Shown piece after piece: positions 44,032 to 51,756 of a stretch of DNA of 64,000 nucleotides. The notes beneath the pieces are model-generated. The model saw nothing but the letters and a program-made list of their open reading frames with translations, was not told the origin of the DNA and ran no database searches. The number at the start of each line of letters is the position of its first letter. Within the stretch, counting starts at the first letter, position 1. The DNA lies in assembly GCF_003855495.1 (NCBI RefSeq), contig NZ_CP034086.1:372001-436000 (forward strand). Reading direction: 5' to 3'. Made by a program: the position numbers and the translations under genes. The stretch is from Methylocystis rosea. Lineage in GTDB: Bacteria; Pseudomonadota; Alphaproteobacteria; Rhizobiales; Beijerinckiaceae.

Positions 44032-44692
44032 AAAGGTAACGCCTCATTGCCGAGAATATCGATTCAATCTGCTCCGTGCCCGCATCCGCGCTTATGTGAA
44101 TTTGCACATTCACGTTTAGCGGGAAGGCCTCTCTGGAGGTAACGGCATTGTCTTGGCACCCGTTTGTCTTCGGGAGATGTTTGACGGCAGTTGCCTCCTG
44201 CGGGCGATCAGAAACCTTTACTTTGCGACTTCCGTTTGCGCTCTTCGTCGTTCGTCCAGTTGTACGAGATGGTGCCTCATTTGGCGTGGCGCTGCTCAGC
44301 AAGATGTAGGACGCGGCCTTATTCCCGGCCGCACCTTGGCCGAGGCCTTCGCGTTGAAACCAGGCCGTAATTTTTTGTCGGTCCCCCTCGCCAGGCGGGG
44401 CCATGTGGCGCAGCCCTTCGGGGTACGTAGCAGCAACAAGGTCCTGCATTGCCTCCGCGTAGGTATCATCTAAACGCCATTTGTGCGCGAGGGGCGTTGC
44501 CTTGTTTTCGTCACTGAGTATTCCGACAGCTTTTAGCTCTGCTAAGTATGCGCGAGCAGCAGTTTCCTGAACACCGAGTGACACGCCAAGCATTCGTTCA
44601 TCTACTGTTGCATTGGGTGTTTTTTGAAGAATAGCTCGGACGCCCCACCATACAGTGCTCGGAATTTGGGGATAGCGATTTTTCTCAGCCAT
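44012..44692 (-). CDS. DUF5343 family protein
   Basis: A 226-residue protein of the DUF5343 type. The N-terminal part (YPQIPSTVWWGVRAILQKTP, LKAVGILSDENKATPLAHKW, DLVAATYPEGLRHMAPPGEG) looks like a winged-helix domain. A polar linker follows, and the C-terminus NVNVQIHISADAGTEQIESI followed by MRRYLYD is a motif found at the end of many family members. The function is unknown. It is paired with TIGR02391 in an overlapping unit, with lower GC content and A/T-ending codons, and is likely acquired. Confidence 0.8.
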   Translation of the reverse strand: MAEKNRYPQIPSTVWWGVRAILQKTPNATVDERMLGVSLGVQETAARAYLAELKAVGILSDENKATPLAHKWRLDDTYAEAMQDLVAATYPEGLRHMAPPGEGDRQKITAWFQREGLGQGAAGNKAASYILLSSATPNEAPSRTTGRTTKSANGSRKVKVSDRPQEATAVKHLPKTNGCQDNAVTSREAFPLNVNVQIHISADAGTEQIESIFSAMRRYLYDVQSD

Positions 44693-44793
44693 TTTAGCTT
44701 CTCTCGCGTCGTATCCGTTATAGAAATATTAACGCTTTTCTCGGCTTCTCGGTTTGTTCTTTCGAAAAAATTTGTAGTTATCAACAGTAGACT

Positions 44794-45762
44794 CTAGGCG
44801 ATCTGCGCGTAGACCGCGTCGATCTTCGCGCCGCGGTTGAGACCCCGGTGGATGGAAATGTCGAGACCTTCTTCGCGCGCCTGCGCGCCGTGGCGCCCGA
44901 GCAGGCGGCGCGCCGCCGCGTCGCTCTCGACGAAGGCGAAGCCGGTCGGACCCCAGGACGTCTGGCCGCCGCCGGTCGCGCCGTCGGCGAGCAGCCGCGC
45001 GACGATCGCCTCGACCTTGCCGCTGGTGAAGCGGCGCCCGCCCTGCGCTGGGGCGAAATGATCGCCGACGATCTCTTGAATGCGGGTCACCGCGGCGCCG
45101 AAGGGCGCAAGCTCCTTTTCGGCGAGCGCCGGCAGGATCTGCATCAGCACCAGCCGGCAGACTTCGCCGCTTGTTTCGGCGCCGAATGGCGGCAGTTCGG
45201 CGAAGGCGTCGCGCTCGTCCGCGCCATGCAGGCCGACATCGCCCGGATCGCAGACCAGCAGCACGCGCCACGCGTCGGGAAATTCGGCGCGCGCGACGAC
45301 CGGCGGCGTCGTCGTCTGCGGGCCGCGTCCGCCGTCGACCACGACGCCGCCGAGCTGAAACAGGCCGGCGCCGAGGCCGGAGCGCGCGCCGCGCGCCATC
45401 AGCGCCGCGTCGGCGGCCGGGTCGTTCGGCAGGTCCTCGAGACGGCGCAGCGCCGCGCTCACCGCGAGCGCCAGCTGGGTGCCGGAGCCCAGGCCCGCAT
45501 GGGCGGGAATCGCTTCCTCCAGCGTCAGCCGGTGGCGCTGCGTCAGGCCAAGCGCCTCCTGCGCGCGCGCCAGCAGCGCGGCGGCGCGTTCGGCTTCGGG
45601 GCCCTCGACGCAATTTTGATCGGCGCGGGTCAGGGTCAGCCGGGTCGCCGGCGCGTCGAGCGCGAGGCCGACGCCGCCGAACTTGCGCCCAAGCCCGCCG
45701 TTCATGTCGAGAAAACCCAGATGCAGCCGGGCGCTGGCCGCGACGCTTACCTTTGCCGGCAT
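44794..45762 (-). CDS. Beta-ribofuranosylaminobenzene 5'-phosphate (beta-RFAP) synthase family protein
   Basis: A 322-residue GHMP-fold protein. Beta-RFAP synthase joins PRPP and 4-aminobenzoate in the first committed step of (tetrahydro)methanopterin synthesis, and methylotrophs use that cofactor to oxidise formaldehyde. Visible are ASARLHLGFLDMNGGLGRKF, the GHMP loop IPAHAGLGSGTQLALAVSAA, LGAGLFQLGGVVVDGGRG and GGGQTSWGPTGFAFVESD. I use the Met at 45762 over one six codons upstream. It is divergent from the PCD-folP-folK genes, which also handle pterins. The counterpart in methanogens is MptG. Confidence 0.88.
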   Translation of the reverse strand: MPAKVSVAASARLHLGFLDMNGGLGRKFGGVGLALDAPATRLTLTRADQNCVEGPEAERAAALLARAQEALGLTQRHRLTLEEAIPAHAGLGSGTQLALAVSAALRRLEDLPNDPAADAALMARGARSGLGAGLFQLGGVVVDGGRGPQTTTPPVVARAEFPDAWRVLLVCDPGDVGLHGADERDAFAELPPFGAETSGEVCRLVLMQILPALAEKELAPFGAAVTRIQEIVGDHFAPAQGGRRFTSGKVEAIVARLLADGATGGGQTSWGPTGFAFVESDAAARRLLGRHGAQAREEGLDISIHRGLNRGAKIDAVYAQIA

Positions 45763-45862
45763 GCCGCCTCTTTGGTGCAACTGAAGACTTTGGGTCGGTT
45801 TAGGCTATAACGCGTCTCAGCGAAAGAATGTTGCGGCGCAAAGCGCAAGAGGGGAGCCTGAG

Positions 45863-46240
45863 ATGGCGAAGGAAGAGCGCGCGTATTCCGAAGACGAGAT
45901 CGCCGCGCGGCTGAAGAGCGAACTGCCGCATTGGCGCTACGAAAACGGCTGGATCAGGCGCAAATTCAAGACGCATGGCTGGAAGGGCACGCTGATGGTC
46001 GTCAATACGGTCGGCCATCTCGCCGAAGCCGCCTGGCACCATCCCGATATCGCCGCGTCCTACGCATGGGTCGAGGTGAAGCTTCAGACCCATACGGCCA
46101 AGGGAATCACCGACAAGGATTTCGAACTCGCCAAGAAGATCGAGGAGGTCGTCTCCTGGCGCCCCGGCAAGGCCGGCGGCGCGCTCGAAGGCACGCCCGA
46201 GAGCGACCAGCGCTTCGCCTATGTGAAATACGACGACTGA
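45863..46240 (+). CDS. Pterin-4-alpha-carbinolamine dehydratase (4a-hydroxytetrahydrobiopterin dehydratase)
   Basis: A 125-residue PCD/DCoH-fold protein. Family marks are LPHWRYENGWIRRKFKTHGW, MVVNTVGHLAEAAWHHPDIA with the His-His-Pro of the active site, and WVEVKLQTHTAKGITDKDFE. The classic reaction dehydrates a 4a-hydroxypterin, but no aromatic amino-acid hydroxylase is near. Its place just before folP and opposite the beta-RFAP synthase suggests work on a folate or methanopterin intermediate, as an inference. GAGGGGA lies upstream of the ATG. Confidence 0.9.
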   Translation: MAKEERAYSEDEIAARLKSELPHWRYENGWIRRKFKTHGWKGTLMVVNTVGHLAEAAWHHPDIAASYAWVEVKLQTHTAKGITDKDFELAKKIEEVVSWRPGKAGGALEGTPESDQRFAYVKYDD

Positions 46241-46252
46241 CGGAACGCGCGC

Positions 46253-47098
46253 TTGGCCTTCGACCTGCAGGCGATCGCGGATGCGCGCGATCGCTTTCTT
46301 TCGCTGATCGGAACGCGCCCTATCATCATGGGGATCGTCAACGTCACGCCTGATTCCTTCTCGGACGGCGGGCGGTTCGCGACGCGTGACGCCGCGCTGG
46401 CGCAGGCGCAGGCGCTCGTCAGCGACGGCGCCGACATCGTCGACGTCGGCGCCGAGTCGACGCGCCCTGGCCACACGCCGCTCACCGCGGAAGAGGAGTG
46501 GGCGCGGCTGGAGCCGCTGCTCGCGGCGCTGGTGGCGCAGGCGGGCGCGCCGGTGTCGATCGACACCTACAAAGCCGAGACGGCGCGGCGGGCGCTCTCG
46601 CTCGGCGTCTGTCTCGTCAATGACGTCTGGGGCCTGCAGCGCGATCCTTTGATGGCGCCAACGATCGCGCAAGCCGGCGCCGCCGTCGTAATCATGCATA
46701 ATCGCGAGACGACGGAGCCACAGATCGACATCATCGCCGACATGAAGCGCTTCTTCGCCCGCTCGCTCGAGATCGCCCAGCGCGCCGGCGTGCCGGAGCG
46801 GCATATTCTGCTCGATCCGGGGATCGGCTTCGGCAAGAGCCGCGAGCAGAACTATGACGCGTTGCGCGCGACGCCGGAGCTGTTGGCGCTCGGCTTTCCG
46901 CTGCTCATCGGCGTCTCCCGCAAATCGATTTTCAAGGGCCTGGGCGACGGCGTTCTCGAGGGACGGCTCGTCGGCACGCTGGCGGCCAATCTTTTCGCCG
47001 CGCGCGACGGCGCGCAGGTCTTTCGCGTGCATGACGCCGCGGAGCATCGCGCGGCTTTCGACGTGATGCGCATTCTCGGTGCGCGCCCGGGAGGTTGA
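46253..47098 (+). CDS. folP: Dihydropteroate synthase
   Basis: DHPS condenses dihydropterin pyrophosphate with 4-aminobenzoate in folate synthesis and is the sulfonamide target. The 281-residue TIM barrel shows RPIIMGIVNVTPDSFSDGGR, VDVGAESTRPGHTPL, VSIDTYKAETARRAL, LVNDVWGLQRDP, LLDPGIGFGKSREQNYDALR and LIGVSRKSIFKGLG. It starts with TTG at 46253, 12 bases after the PCD gene, and ends overlapping the region of the folK start. The start codon choice is tentative. Confidence 0.95.
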   Translation: MAFDLQAIADARDRFLSLIGTRPIIMGIVNVTPDSFSDGGRFATRDAALAQAQALVSDGADIVDVGAESTRPGHTPLTAEEEWARLEPLLAALVAQAGAPVSIDTYKAETARRALSLGVCLVNDVWGLQRDPLMAPTIAQAGAAVVIMHNRETTEPQIDIIADMKRFFARSLEIAQRAGVPERHILLDPGIGFGKSREQNYDALRATPELLALGFPLLIGVSRKSIFKGLGDGVLEGRLVGTLAANLFAARDGAQVFRVHDAAEHRAAFDVMRILGARPGG

Positions 47099-47100
47099 CG

Positions 47101-47580
47101 ATGCGGGTCGGATTTGGGCTTGGCAGCAATCTCGGCGACAAGCCGGCCAATATTCGTGAGGCGCTGCGGCTGATCGAGGCGCGCGGGCTGGCGCGGCTCG
47201 ATCGGGTCTCGCAACTCTACCGCACGCCGCCCTGGGGCGATCTCGACCAGGGCGATTTCGCCAACGCCTGCGCCATCGGCGACACGGCGCTCGCGCCCTA
47301 TGAACTGCTCGCCGCGGTCAAGAAGATCGAGGCGGATATGGGCCGTGCGCCGACGCGGCGCTGGGGGCCGCGGCTGATCGACGTCGATATTCTGTTCCTC
47401 GGCGACCACGCGATCGACGATCCGGAGCTGACCTTGCCGCATAAGGAGCTTTTTCGCCGCGGTTTCGTTCTCGCGCCGCTTGCCGAAATCGCCCCTGAAC
47501 TTGAACTGGACGGCGTCACCATGCGCGCGGCGCTGGCCGGCGCTGACGCGAGCGGCGTGCGTCCGTGGTCGGACGAATAG
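47101..47580 (+). CDS. folK: 2-amino-4-hydroxy-6-hydroxymethyldihydropteridine pyrophosphokinase
   Basis: HPPK transfers pyrophosphate from ATP to hydroxymethyldihydropterin, making the substrate of FolP. The 159-residue protein has GLGSNLGDKPANIREALRLI at the N-terminus and the signature RRWGPRLIDVDILFLGD, followed by LPHKELFRRGFVLAPLAEI. The ATG at 47101 is two bases after the folP stop. The genes PCD-folP-folK form one operon. Confidence 0.96.
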   Translation: MRVGFGLGSNLGDKPANIREALRLIEARGLARLDRVSQLYRTPPWGDLDQGDFANACAIGDTALAPYELLAAVKKIEADMGRAPTRRWGPRLIDVDILFLGDHAIDDPELTLPHKELFRRGFVLAPLAEIAPELELDGVTMRAALAGADASGVRPWSDE

Positions 47581-47639
47581 CGGCCCACCCCGGATGGTTG
47601 CCTGTCTTCGCGGCGCAGCATTCGTCGCTGTTCAGGCGT

Positions 47640-48152
47640 CGAGAGCAAAATAGGCAATCTAAAAGTTTTATATATTACAATTATCTATGAAGAATTGTGC
47701 GCCGCGCAATGGTTCCGCTCGGAGCCTCGCTAGGGTAGGTATTTTACCATCCACTAGGGTTGCATTGGCTATTCGATAGATTGTTTTGCTCTATACTAAC
47801 GGGTATTGTGATTATTGGGGGTTATTGGAATGTTGCGGCACGCTGAGCTGGGTCTACGGTCTGCTCTTTCAAGGGGCGGATTTAGGATTTTGGCTTAGGC
47901 GGCGACGTCGGTTTTCGTCCGATAACAACAAGCAGCCGGGTTCTGGGGATTTTGGGGATTTGCTCGCCTTTGGGCGGGGACGTTCCGGGGTTTTCGGGAA
48001 GGCTGCGGCAGACAAGGGCGGTTTTGCGTGTTTTTAGAAGAAGACGCGCTTTCGCTTTGCTTTACGAAACGAGGACGAAGCGGCTCCGTTGTGGGAGGCG
48101 GAGCGATACCGGTCACGCGCAATTCCCTGGGAGCACATTGGAGGAGAAGGGT
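47640..48152 (+). promoter_or_regulatory. AT-rich promoter region and long leader of pmoCAB
   Basis: The folK-pmoC spacer is 572 bases with no convincing gene. From about 47645 to 47820 it is markedly AT-rich (for example AAAGTTTTATATATTACAAT), unlike anything else nearby. A candidate -10 box TATACT lies at 47792-47797; a good -35 at 17 bases is not evident, although TTGCAT and TTGGCT occur further upstream. If transcription starts near 47805, the leader to the pmoC ATG is about 350 bases. The pmoC ribosome binding site is GGAGGAGAAGG. Copper-responsive control of pmo is known in methanotrophs, but I cannot point to a regulator site. Confidence 0.5.
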
Positions 48153-48923
48153 ATGAGCTCAACGACTGACACAGCAGCCCGCGCTGCTGCTGGCACGGAA
48201 GCTGTAGTAGACCTGAAGGGCATGTGGATCGGCCTGGCCGTTCTGAACGGGTTCTATCTGGTCGTCCGGATTTACGAGCAGGTTTTTGGCTGGCGCGCCG
48301 GCCTTGATTCGTTCGCTCCGGAGTTTCAGACATATTGGATGTCGATCCTTTGGACCGAGATTCCGCTTGAGCTGATCTCCGGCATTGGCCTTGCGGGCTT
48401 TCTTTGGAAGACGCGCACGCGCGACTTCTCGAACCTGGCGCCGCGCGAAGAGATGCGCCGCCTGGTGGTCGAAGTGCAATGGCTTGTTGTTTACGCCGCG
48501 GCCATTTACTGGGGCGCGTCGTTCTTCACCGAGCAGGACGGCACCTGGCACATGACGGTGATTCGCGACACGGACTTCACGCCGTCGCACATCATCGAGT
48601 TCTACATGAGCTACCCGATCTACTCGGTGATCGCGGTCGGCGGCTTCTTCTATGCGAAGACGCGTCTTCCGTATTTCTCCAAGGGCTATTCGGTGGCCTA
48701 TCTGATCGTGGCGATTGGCCCGTTCATGATCATCCCGAACGTCGGCCTGAATGAGTGGGGCCACACGTTCTGGTTCATGGAAGAACTGTTCGTTGCGCCG
48801 CTGCATTGGGGCTTCGTGTTCTTCGGCTGGATGGCGCTCGGCGTGTTCGGCGTCGTGCTTCAGCTGCTGATGAACATTCAGCGCCTGATCGGCAAGGAAG
48901 GCGTCGCCCTCCTGACCGAGTAA
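48153..48923 (+). CDS. pmoC: Particulate methane monooxygenase subunit C
   Basis: PmoC is a membrane subunit of the copper enzyme that oxidises methane to methanol. The 256-residue length is that of type II methanotrophs. The conserved metal site in the membrane is intact: D129 and H133 in EQDGTWHM and H146 in TPSHIIEFYMSYP, equivalent to D156, H160 and H173 of Methylococcus. The C-terminal half contains GPFMIIPNVGLNEWGHTFWF and LFVAPLHWGFVFFGW. The start at 48153 has a strong GGAGGAGAAGG. It opens the operon pmoC-pmoA-pmoB. Confidence 0.98.
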   Translation: MSSTTDTAARAAAGTEAVVDLKGMWIGLAVLNGFYLVVRIYEQVFGWRAGLDSFAPEFQTYWMSILWTEIPLELISGIGLAGFLWKTRTRDFSNLAPREEMRRLVVEVQWLVVYAAAIYWGASFFTEQDGTWHMTVIRDTDFTPSHIIEFYMSYPIYSVIAVGGFFYAKTRLPYFSKGYSVAYLIVAIGPFMIIPNVGLNEWGHTFWFMEELFVAPLHWGFVFFGWMALGVFGVVLQLLMNIQRLIGKEGVALLTE

Positions 48924-48933
48924 TCCGAGACTT

Positions 48934-48959
48934 CGCCGCCCGCTTTAAGGCGGGCGGCG
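48934..48959 (+). other. Stem-loop in the pmoC-pmoA spacer
   Basis: A perfect 10-base stem, CGCCGCCCGC paired with GCGGGCGGCG around TTTAAG, begins 11 bases after the pmoC stop. No T-run follows, so it is not a classic terminator. It may protect the 3' end of a processed pmoC message or reduce read-through into pmoA. The spacer is 276 bases with no gene. Confidence 0.7.
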
Positions 48960-49199
48960 ACTGGCTCCGGGCTTTTCGCGAAAACCAGAGAGCTTTTGCC
49001 TGTCGCTTTGGCGAGTGGGTTGGCTTGTTGCGGTCGAGAAGGGGTCTTCGGGCTCTGGGACGATCGGGGGCGAAGGGCTTTTAAGCGATGCGGCCGGCGG
49101 GATCTCCGCCGTCCGGGCGCCGGCGGCGGGAAGGCCTGCCGGAGCCATAAGGAAAGAACTCGGGCTTTACGGGTTCGAGAAACACCAAGGAGAAGAGTG

Positions 49200-49958
49200 A
49201 TGTCACAATCGAAAAGCGGGGGGGCGGTCGGTCCGTTCAACTCCGTCGCCGAGGCGGCGGGTTGCGTTCAGACGGTCGACTGGATGCTTCTTGTTCTTCT
49301 GTTCTTCGCCGTTCTTGGCGGCTACCACGTCCACTTCATGTTGACGGCGGGCGACTGGGACTTCTGGGTTGACTGGAAGGATCGTCGTATGTGGCCGACG
49401 GTCGTGCCGATTCTCGGCGTGACCTTCTGCGCCGCGGCGCAGGCGTTCTGGTGGGTGAACTTCCGTCTGCCGTTCGGCGCGGTGTTCGCGGCTCTCGGCC
49501 TGCTGATTGGCGAGTGGATCAACCGCTACGTCAACTTCTGGGGCTGGACCTACTTCCCGATCAGCCTTGTGTTCCCGTCTGCTCTGATCGTTCCGGCGAT
49601 CTGGCTTGACGTGATCCTGCTTCTGTCGGGCTCCTATGTGATCACGGCGATTGTTGGTTCGCTCGGCTGGGGTCTGTTGTTCTACCCGAACAACTGGCCG
49701 GCGATTGCGGCGTTCCACCAGGCGACGGAGCAGCATGGTCAGCTGATGACGCTTGCGGATCTGATCGGCTTCCACTTCGTCCGCACCTCGATGCCGGAAT
49801 ATATCCGCATGGTCGAGCGCGGCACGCTGCGCACCTTCGGTAAGGACGTTGTGCCGGTTGCGGCGTTCTTCTCGGGCTTCGTCTCGATGATGGTGTACTT
49901 CCTGTGGTGGTTCATGGGTCGTTGGTATTCGACGACCAAGATCATCGACACGATCTAA
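49200..49958 (+). CDS. pmoA: Particulate methane monooxygenase subunit A
   Basis: PmoA is the membrane subunit widely used as the methanotroph marker gene. The 252-residue product has the conserved stretches GDWDFWVDWKDRRMWPTVVP, NFRLPFGAVFAALGLLIGEW, the NRYVNFWGWTYFPISLVFPS region, and the C-terminal FGKDVVPVAAFFSG. The length and sequence are those of pMMO of type II methanotrophs (not AmoA). The ATG at 49200 follows AAGGAGAAGAG. It lies 276 bases after pmoC and 161 before pmoB. Confidence 0.98.
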   Translation: MSQSKSGGAVGPFNSVAEAAGCVQTVDWMLLVLLFFAVLGGYHVHFMLTAGDWDFWVDWKDRRMWPTVVPILGVTFCAAAQAFWWVNFRLPFGAVFAALGLLIGEWINRYVNFWGWTYFPISLVFPSALIVPAIWLDVILLLSGSYVITAIVGSLGWGLLFYPNNWPAIAAFHQATEQHGQLMTLADLIGFHFVRTSMPEYIRMVERGTLRTFGKDVVPVAAFFSGFVSMMVYFLWWFMGRWYSTTKIIDTI

Positions 49959-49973
49959 GCCACGTCGCGTGCT

Positions 49974-49994
49974 GCGGCGCTGAACGGGCGCCGC
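49974..49994 (+). other. Stem-loop in the pmoA-pmoB spacer
   Basis: GCGGCGC (49974-49980) pairs with GCGCCGC (49988-49994) around TGAACGG, 15 bases after the pmoA stop. As with the pmoC-pmoA hairpin, there is no T-run. It may act in message processing or stability. Confidence 0.5.
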
Positions 49995-50119
49995 GGCGGC
50001 CTGCAAGAAAGAAGAGCGGCGGACTGGAAGCTTTTTTGAAAGCGAAGGTCCGCTGCGAGAGACAAGACCGGTTGGCGCGCGAGGCGGCGGCCGGGAAGAG
50101 GAACCTGGGAGGTTTATCG

Positions 50120-51382
50120 ATGAAAAAGTTCGTCAAGCTCGCCGCGATTGGCGCGGCGGCGGCTGTGGCGGCGACCCTGGGAGCTGTTGCTCCTGCGTCG
50201 GCGCACGGCGAAAAGTCTCAGCAGGCGTTTCTTCGGATGCGCACGTTGAACTGGTATGACGTTCAGTGGTCGAAGACGACGGTGAACGTCAATGAAGAGA
50301 TGGTGCTGTCGGGCAAGATCCATGTGTTCTCGGCCTGGCCGCAGGCGGTCGCCAATCCGCGCGTGTCGTTCCTGAACGCCGGCGAGCCCGGTCCGGTTCT
50401 GGTTCGCACGGCGCAGTTCATCGGCGATCAGTTTGCGCCGCGTTCGGTGTCGCTTGTTCCTGGCAACGACTACGCCTTCTCCATCAACCTTCGCGGTCGT
50501 CGCGCGGGCCGTTGGCACGTTCATGCGCAGGTCAACGTCGAGGGCGGCGGTCCGATCATCGGCCCCGGCCAGTGGATCGAGATCAAGGGCGACATGAAGG
50601 ACTTCACCGATCCGGTGACGTTGCTTGATGGCTCGACGGTCGACCTCGAGACCTACGGCATCAGCCGCGTTTACGCGTGGCATCTGCCGTGGCTTGCGGT
50701 TGGCGCGGCGTGGATCCTGTTCTGGTTCGTCCGTAAGGGCGTCATCGCTTCTTATCTCCGTGTCGCCACCGGCAAGGTTGATGAGCAGGTGACTGACGAC
50801 GACAAGCGGATTGGCGCGATTGTCCTGGCGTTGACCATTCTGGCGACGATCGTCGGCTACGCTGTGACGAACTCGACCTTCCCGCGCACGATCCCGCTTC
50901 AGGCGGGCTTGCAGAAGCCTCTGACGCCGCTCGTTACGGACGGCACGGCGGGCGTCGGCAAGGAGCGCGTGACGGCCGATCTGAACGGCGGCGTCTACAA
51001 GGTTCCTGGCCGTGAGCTGACGATCAACGTCAAGGTCACGAACACGACCTCCGAGCCGCTTCGCCTTGGCGAATATACGGCGGCCGGCCTGCGCTTCCTG
51101 AACCCTGACGTGTTCACGACGAAGCCCGACTTCCCGGACTATCTGTTGGCCGACCGCGGTCTGTCGACGGACGCGACGCCGATCGCGCCGGGCGAGACGA
51201 AGGAAATCGCCGTGAAGGTGCAGGACGCGCGTTGGGACATCGAGCGTCTGTCTGACCTGGCTTACGACACCGACAGCCAGATCGGCGGCCTCTTGATGTT
51301 CTTCTCGCCGACGGGTCGCCGCTTCGCGGCCGAAATCGGCGGACCGGTCATTCCGAAGTTCGTCGCCGGCGATATGCCCTAA
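50120..51382 (+). CDS. pmoB: Particulate methane monooxygenase subunit B
   Basis: PmoB carries large periplasmic cupredoxin domains and the CuB copper site. The 420-residue protein has a signal peptide ending APASA, so the mature protein starts with H29, a copper ligand. H133 and H135 (in GRWHVHAQV) complete the site. Two transmembrane helices follow the first domain (WLAVGAAWILFWFV and IGAIVLALTILATIVGYAV), and the second soluble domain extends to FFSPTGRRFAAEIGGPVIPK. GGGAGG precedes the ATG at 50120. It is the last gene of the operon and is followed by a strong terminator. Confidence 0.98.
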   Translation: MKKFVKLAAIGAAAAVAATLGAVAPASAHGEKSQQAFLRMRTLNWYDVQWSKTTVNVNEEMVLSGKIHVFSAWPQAVANPRVSFLNAGEPGPVLVRTAQFIGDQFAPRSVSLVPGNDYAFSINLRGRRAGRWHVHAQVNVEGGGPIIGPGQWIEIKGDMKDFTDPVTLLDGSTVDLETYGISRVYAWHLPWLAVGAAWILFWFVRKGVIASYLRVATGKVDEQVTDDDKRIGAIVLALTILATIVGYAVTNSTFPRTIPLQAGLQKPLTPLVTDGTAGVGKERVTADLNGGVYKVPGRELTINVKVTNTTSEPLRLGEYTAAGLRFLNPDVFTTKPDFPDYLLADRGLSTDATPIAPGETKEIAVKVQDARWDIERLSDLAYDTDSQIGGLLMFFSPTGRRFAAEIGGPVIPKFVAGDMP

Positions 51383-51409
51383 GCGATACTGACGAATTGA
51401 AATAAAAAG

Positions 51410-51440
51410 CCCCCGGCCCATAAAGCCGGGGGTTTTCTTT
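51410..51440 (+). terminator. Rho-independent terminator of pmoCAB
   Basis: CCCCCGGC (51410-51417) pairs with GCCGGGGG (51425-51432) around CCATAAA and is followed by TTTTCTTTT. It lies 27 bases after the pmoB stop. The AATAAAAAG on the left could give partial bidirectional function. Confidence 0.95.
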
Positions 51441-51756
51441 TGAGGTCGCCATCCGGATCGGGAATAGCGGCGGTCGCGGAGCAAAGCGCAACTGCGTATC
51501 AAACGCCTTCTCACAGAGTTGGCCAGAGTTGGCGCCTTCGCGGCCAAGTGAAATGAAACTTCAGCCTTCGCGCCCTTTGGCGCCTCGCTGCTTCTATTTC
51601 TCTGTTTCTACTGGCGCTTGTTTCATCAAGCGACGCTCACTATAAAATACGGGGGTTGAAGCTGCCTCGTGACCGGCGGCGCGTGAGAGCGCCGCTCAGA
51701 GGCTGCGCCCCTTCCATCGCCTCGGCATTGCGCCTGAGGAGCCCACGGCGAACACG
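51441..51756. other. Intergenic region, no gene seen
   Basis: About 316 bases between the pmo terminator and rcnA. I find no convincing reading frame, tRNA or repeat. A promoter for rcnA should lie here, but no clear RcnR-type operator or -10/-35 pair could be identified by eye. Confidence 0.4.

Noticed and set aside
44602..44784. A 60-codon frame upstream of and overlapping DUF5343
   Set aside because: It overlaps the DUF5343 start in another frame and lacks a ribosome binding site. It could be a leader peptide but the evidence is too thin.
47786..48037. An 83-codon frame in the pmoC leader
   Set aside because: No ribosome binding site, odd composition (Cys, Gly, Trp, Phe), and no family. 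More likely part of the untranslated leader.
50114..51547. A 477-codon open frame on the minus strand opposite pmoB
   Set aside because: It mirrors the codon structure of pmoB in a GC-rich genome. The product is Arg-rich and low in hydrophobic order, and pmoB is certain.
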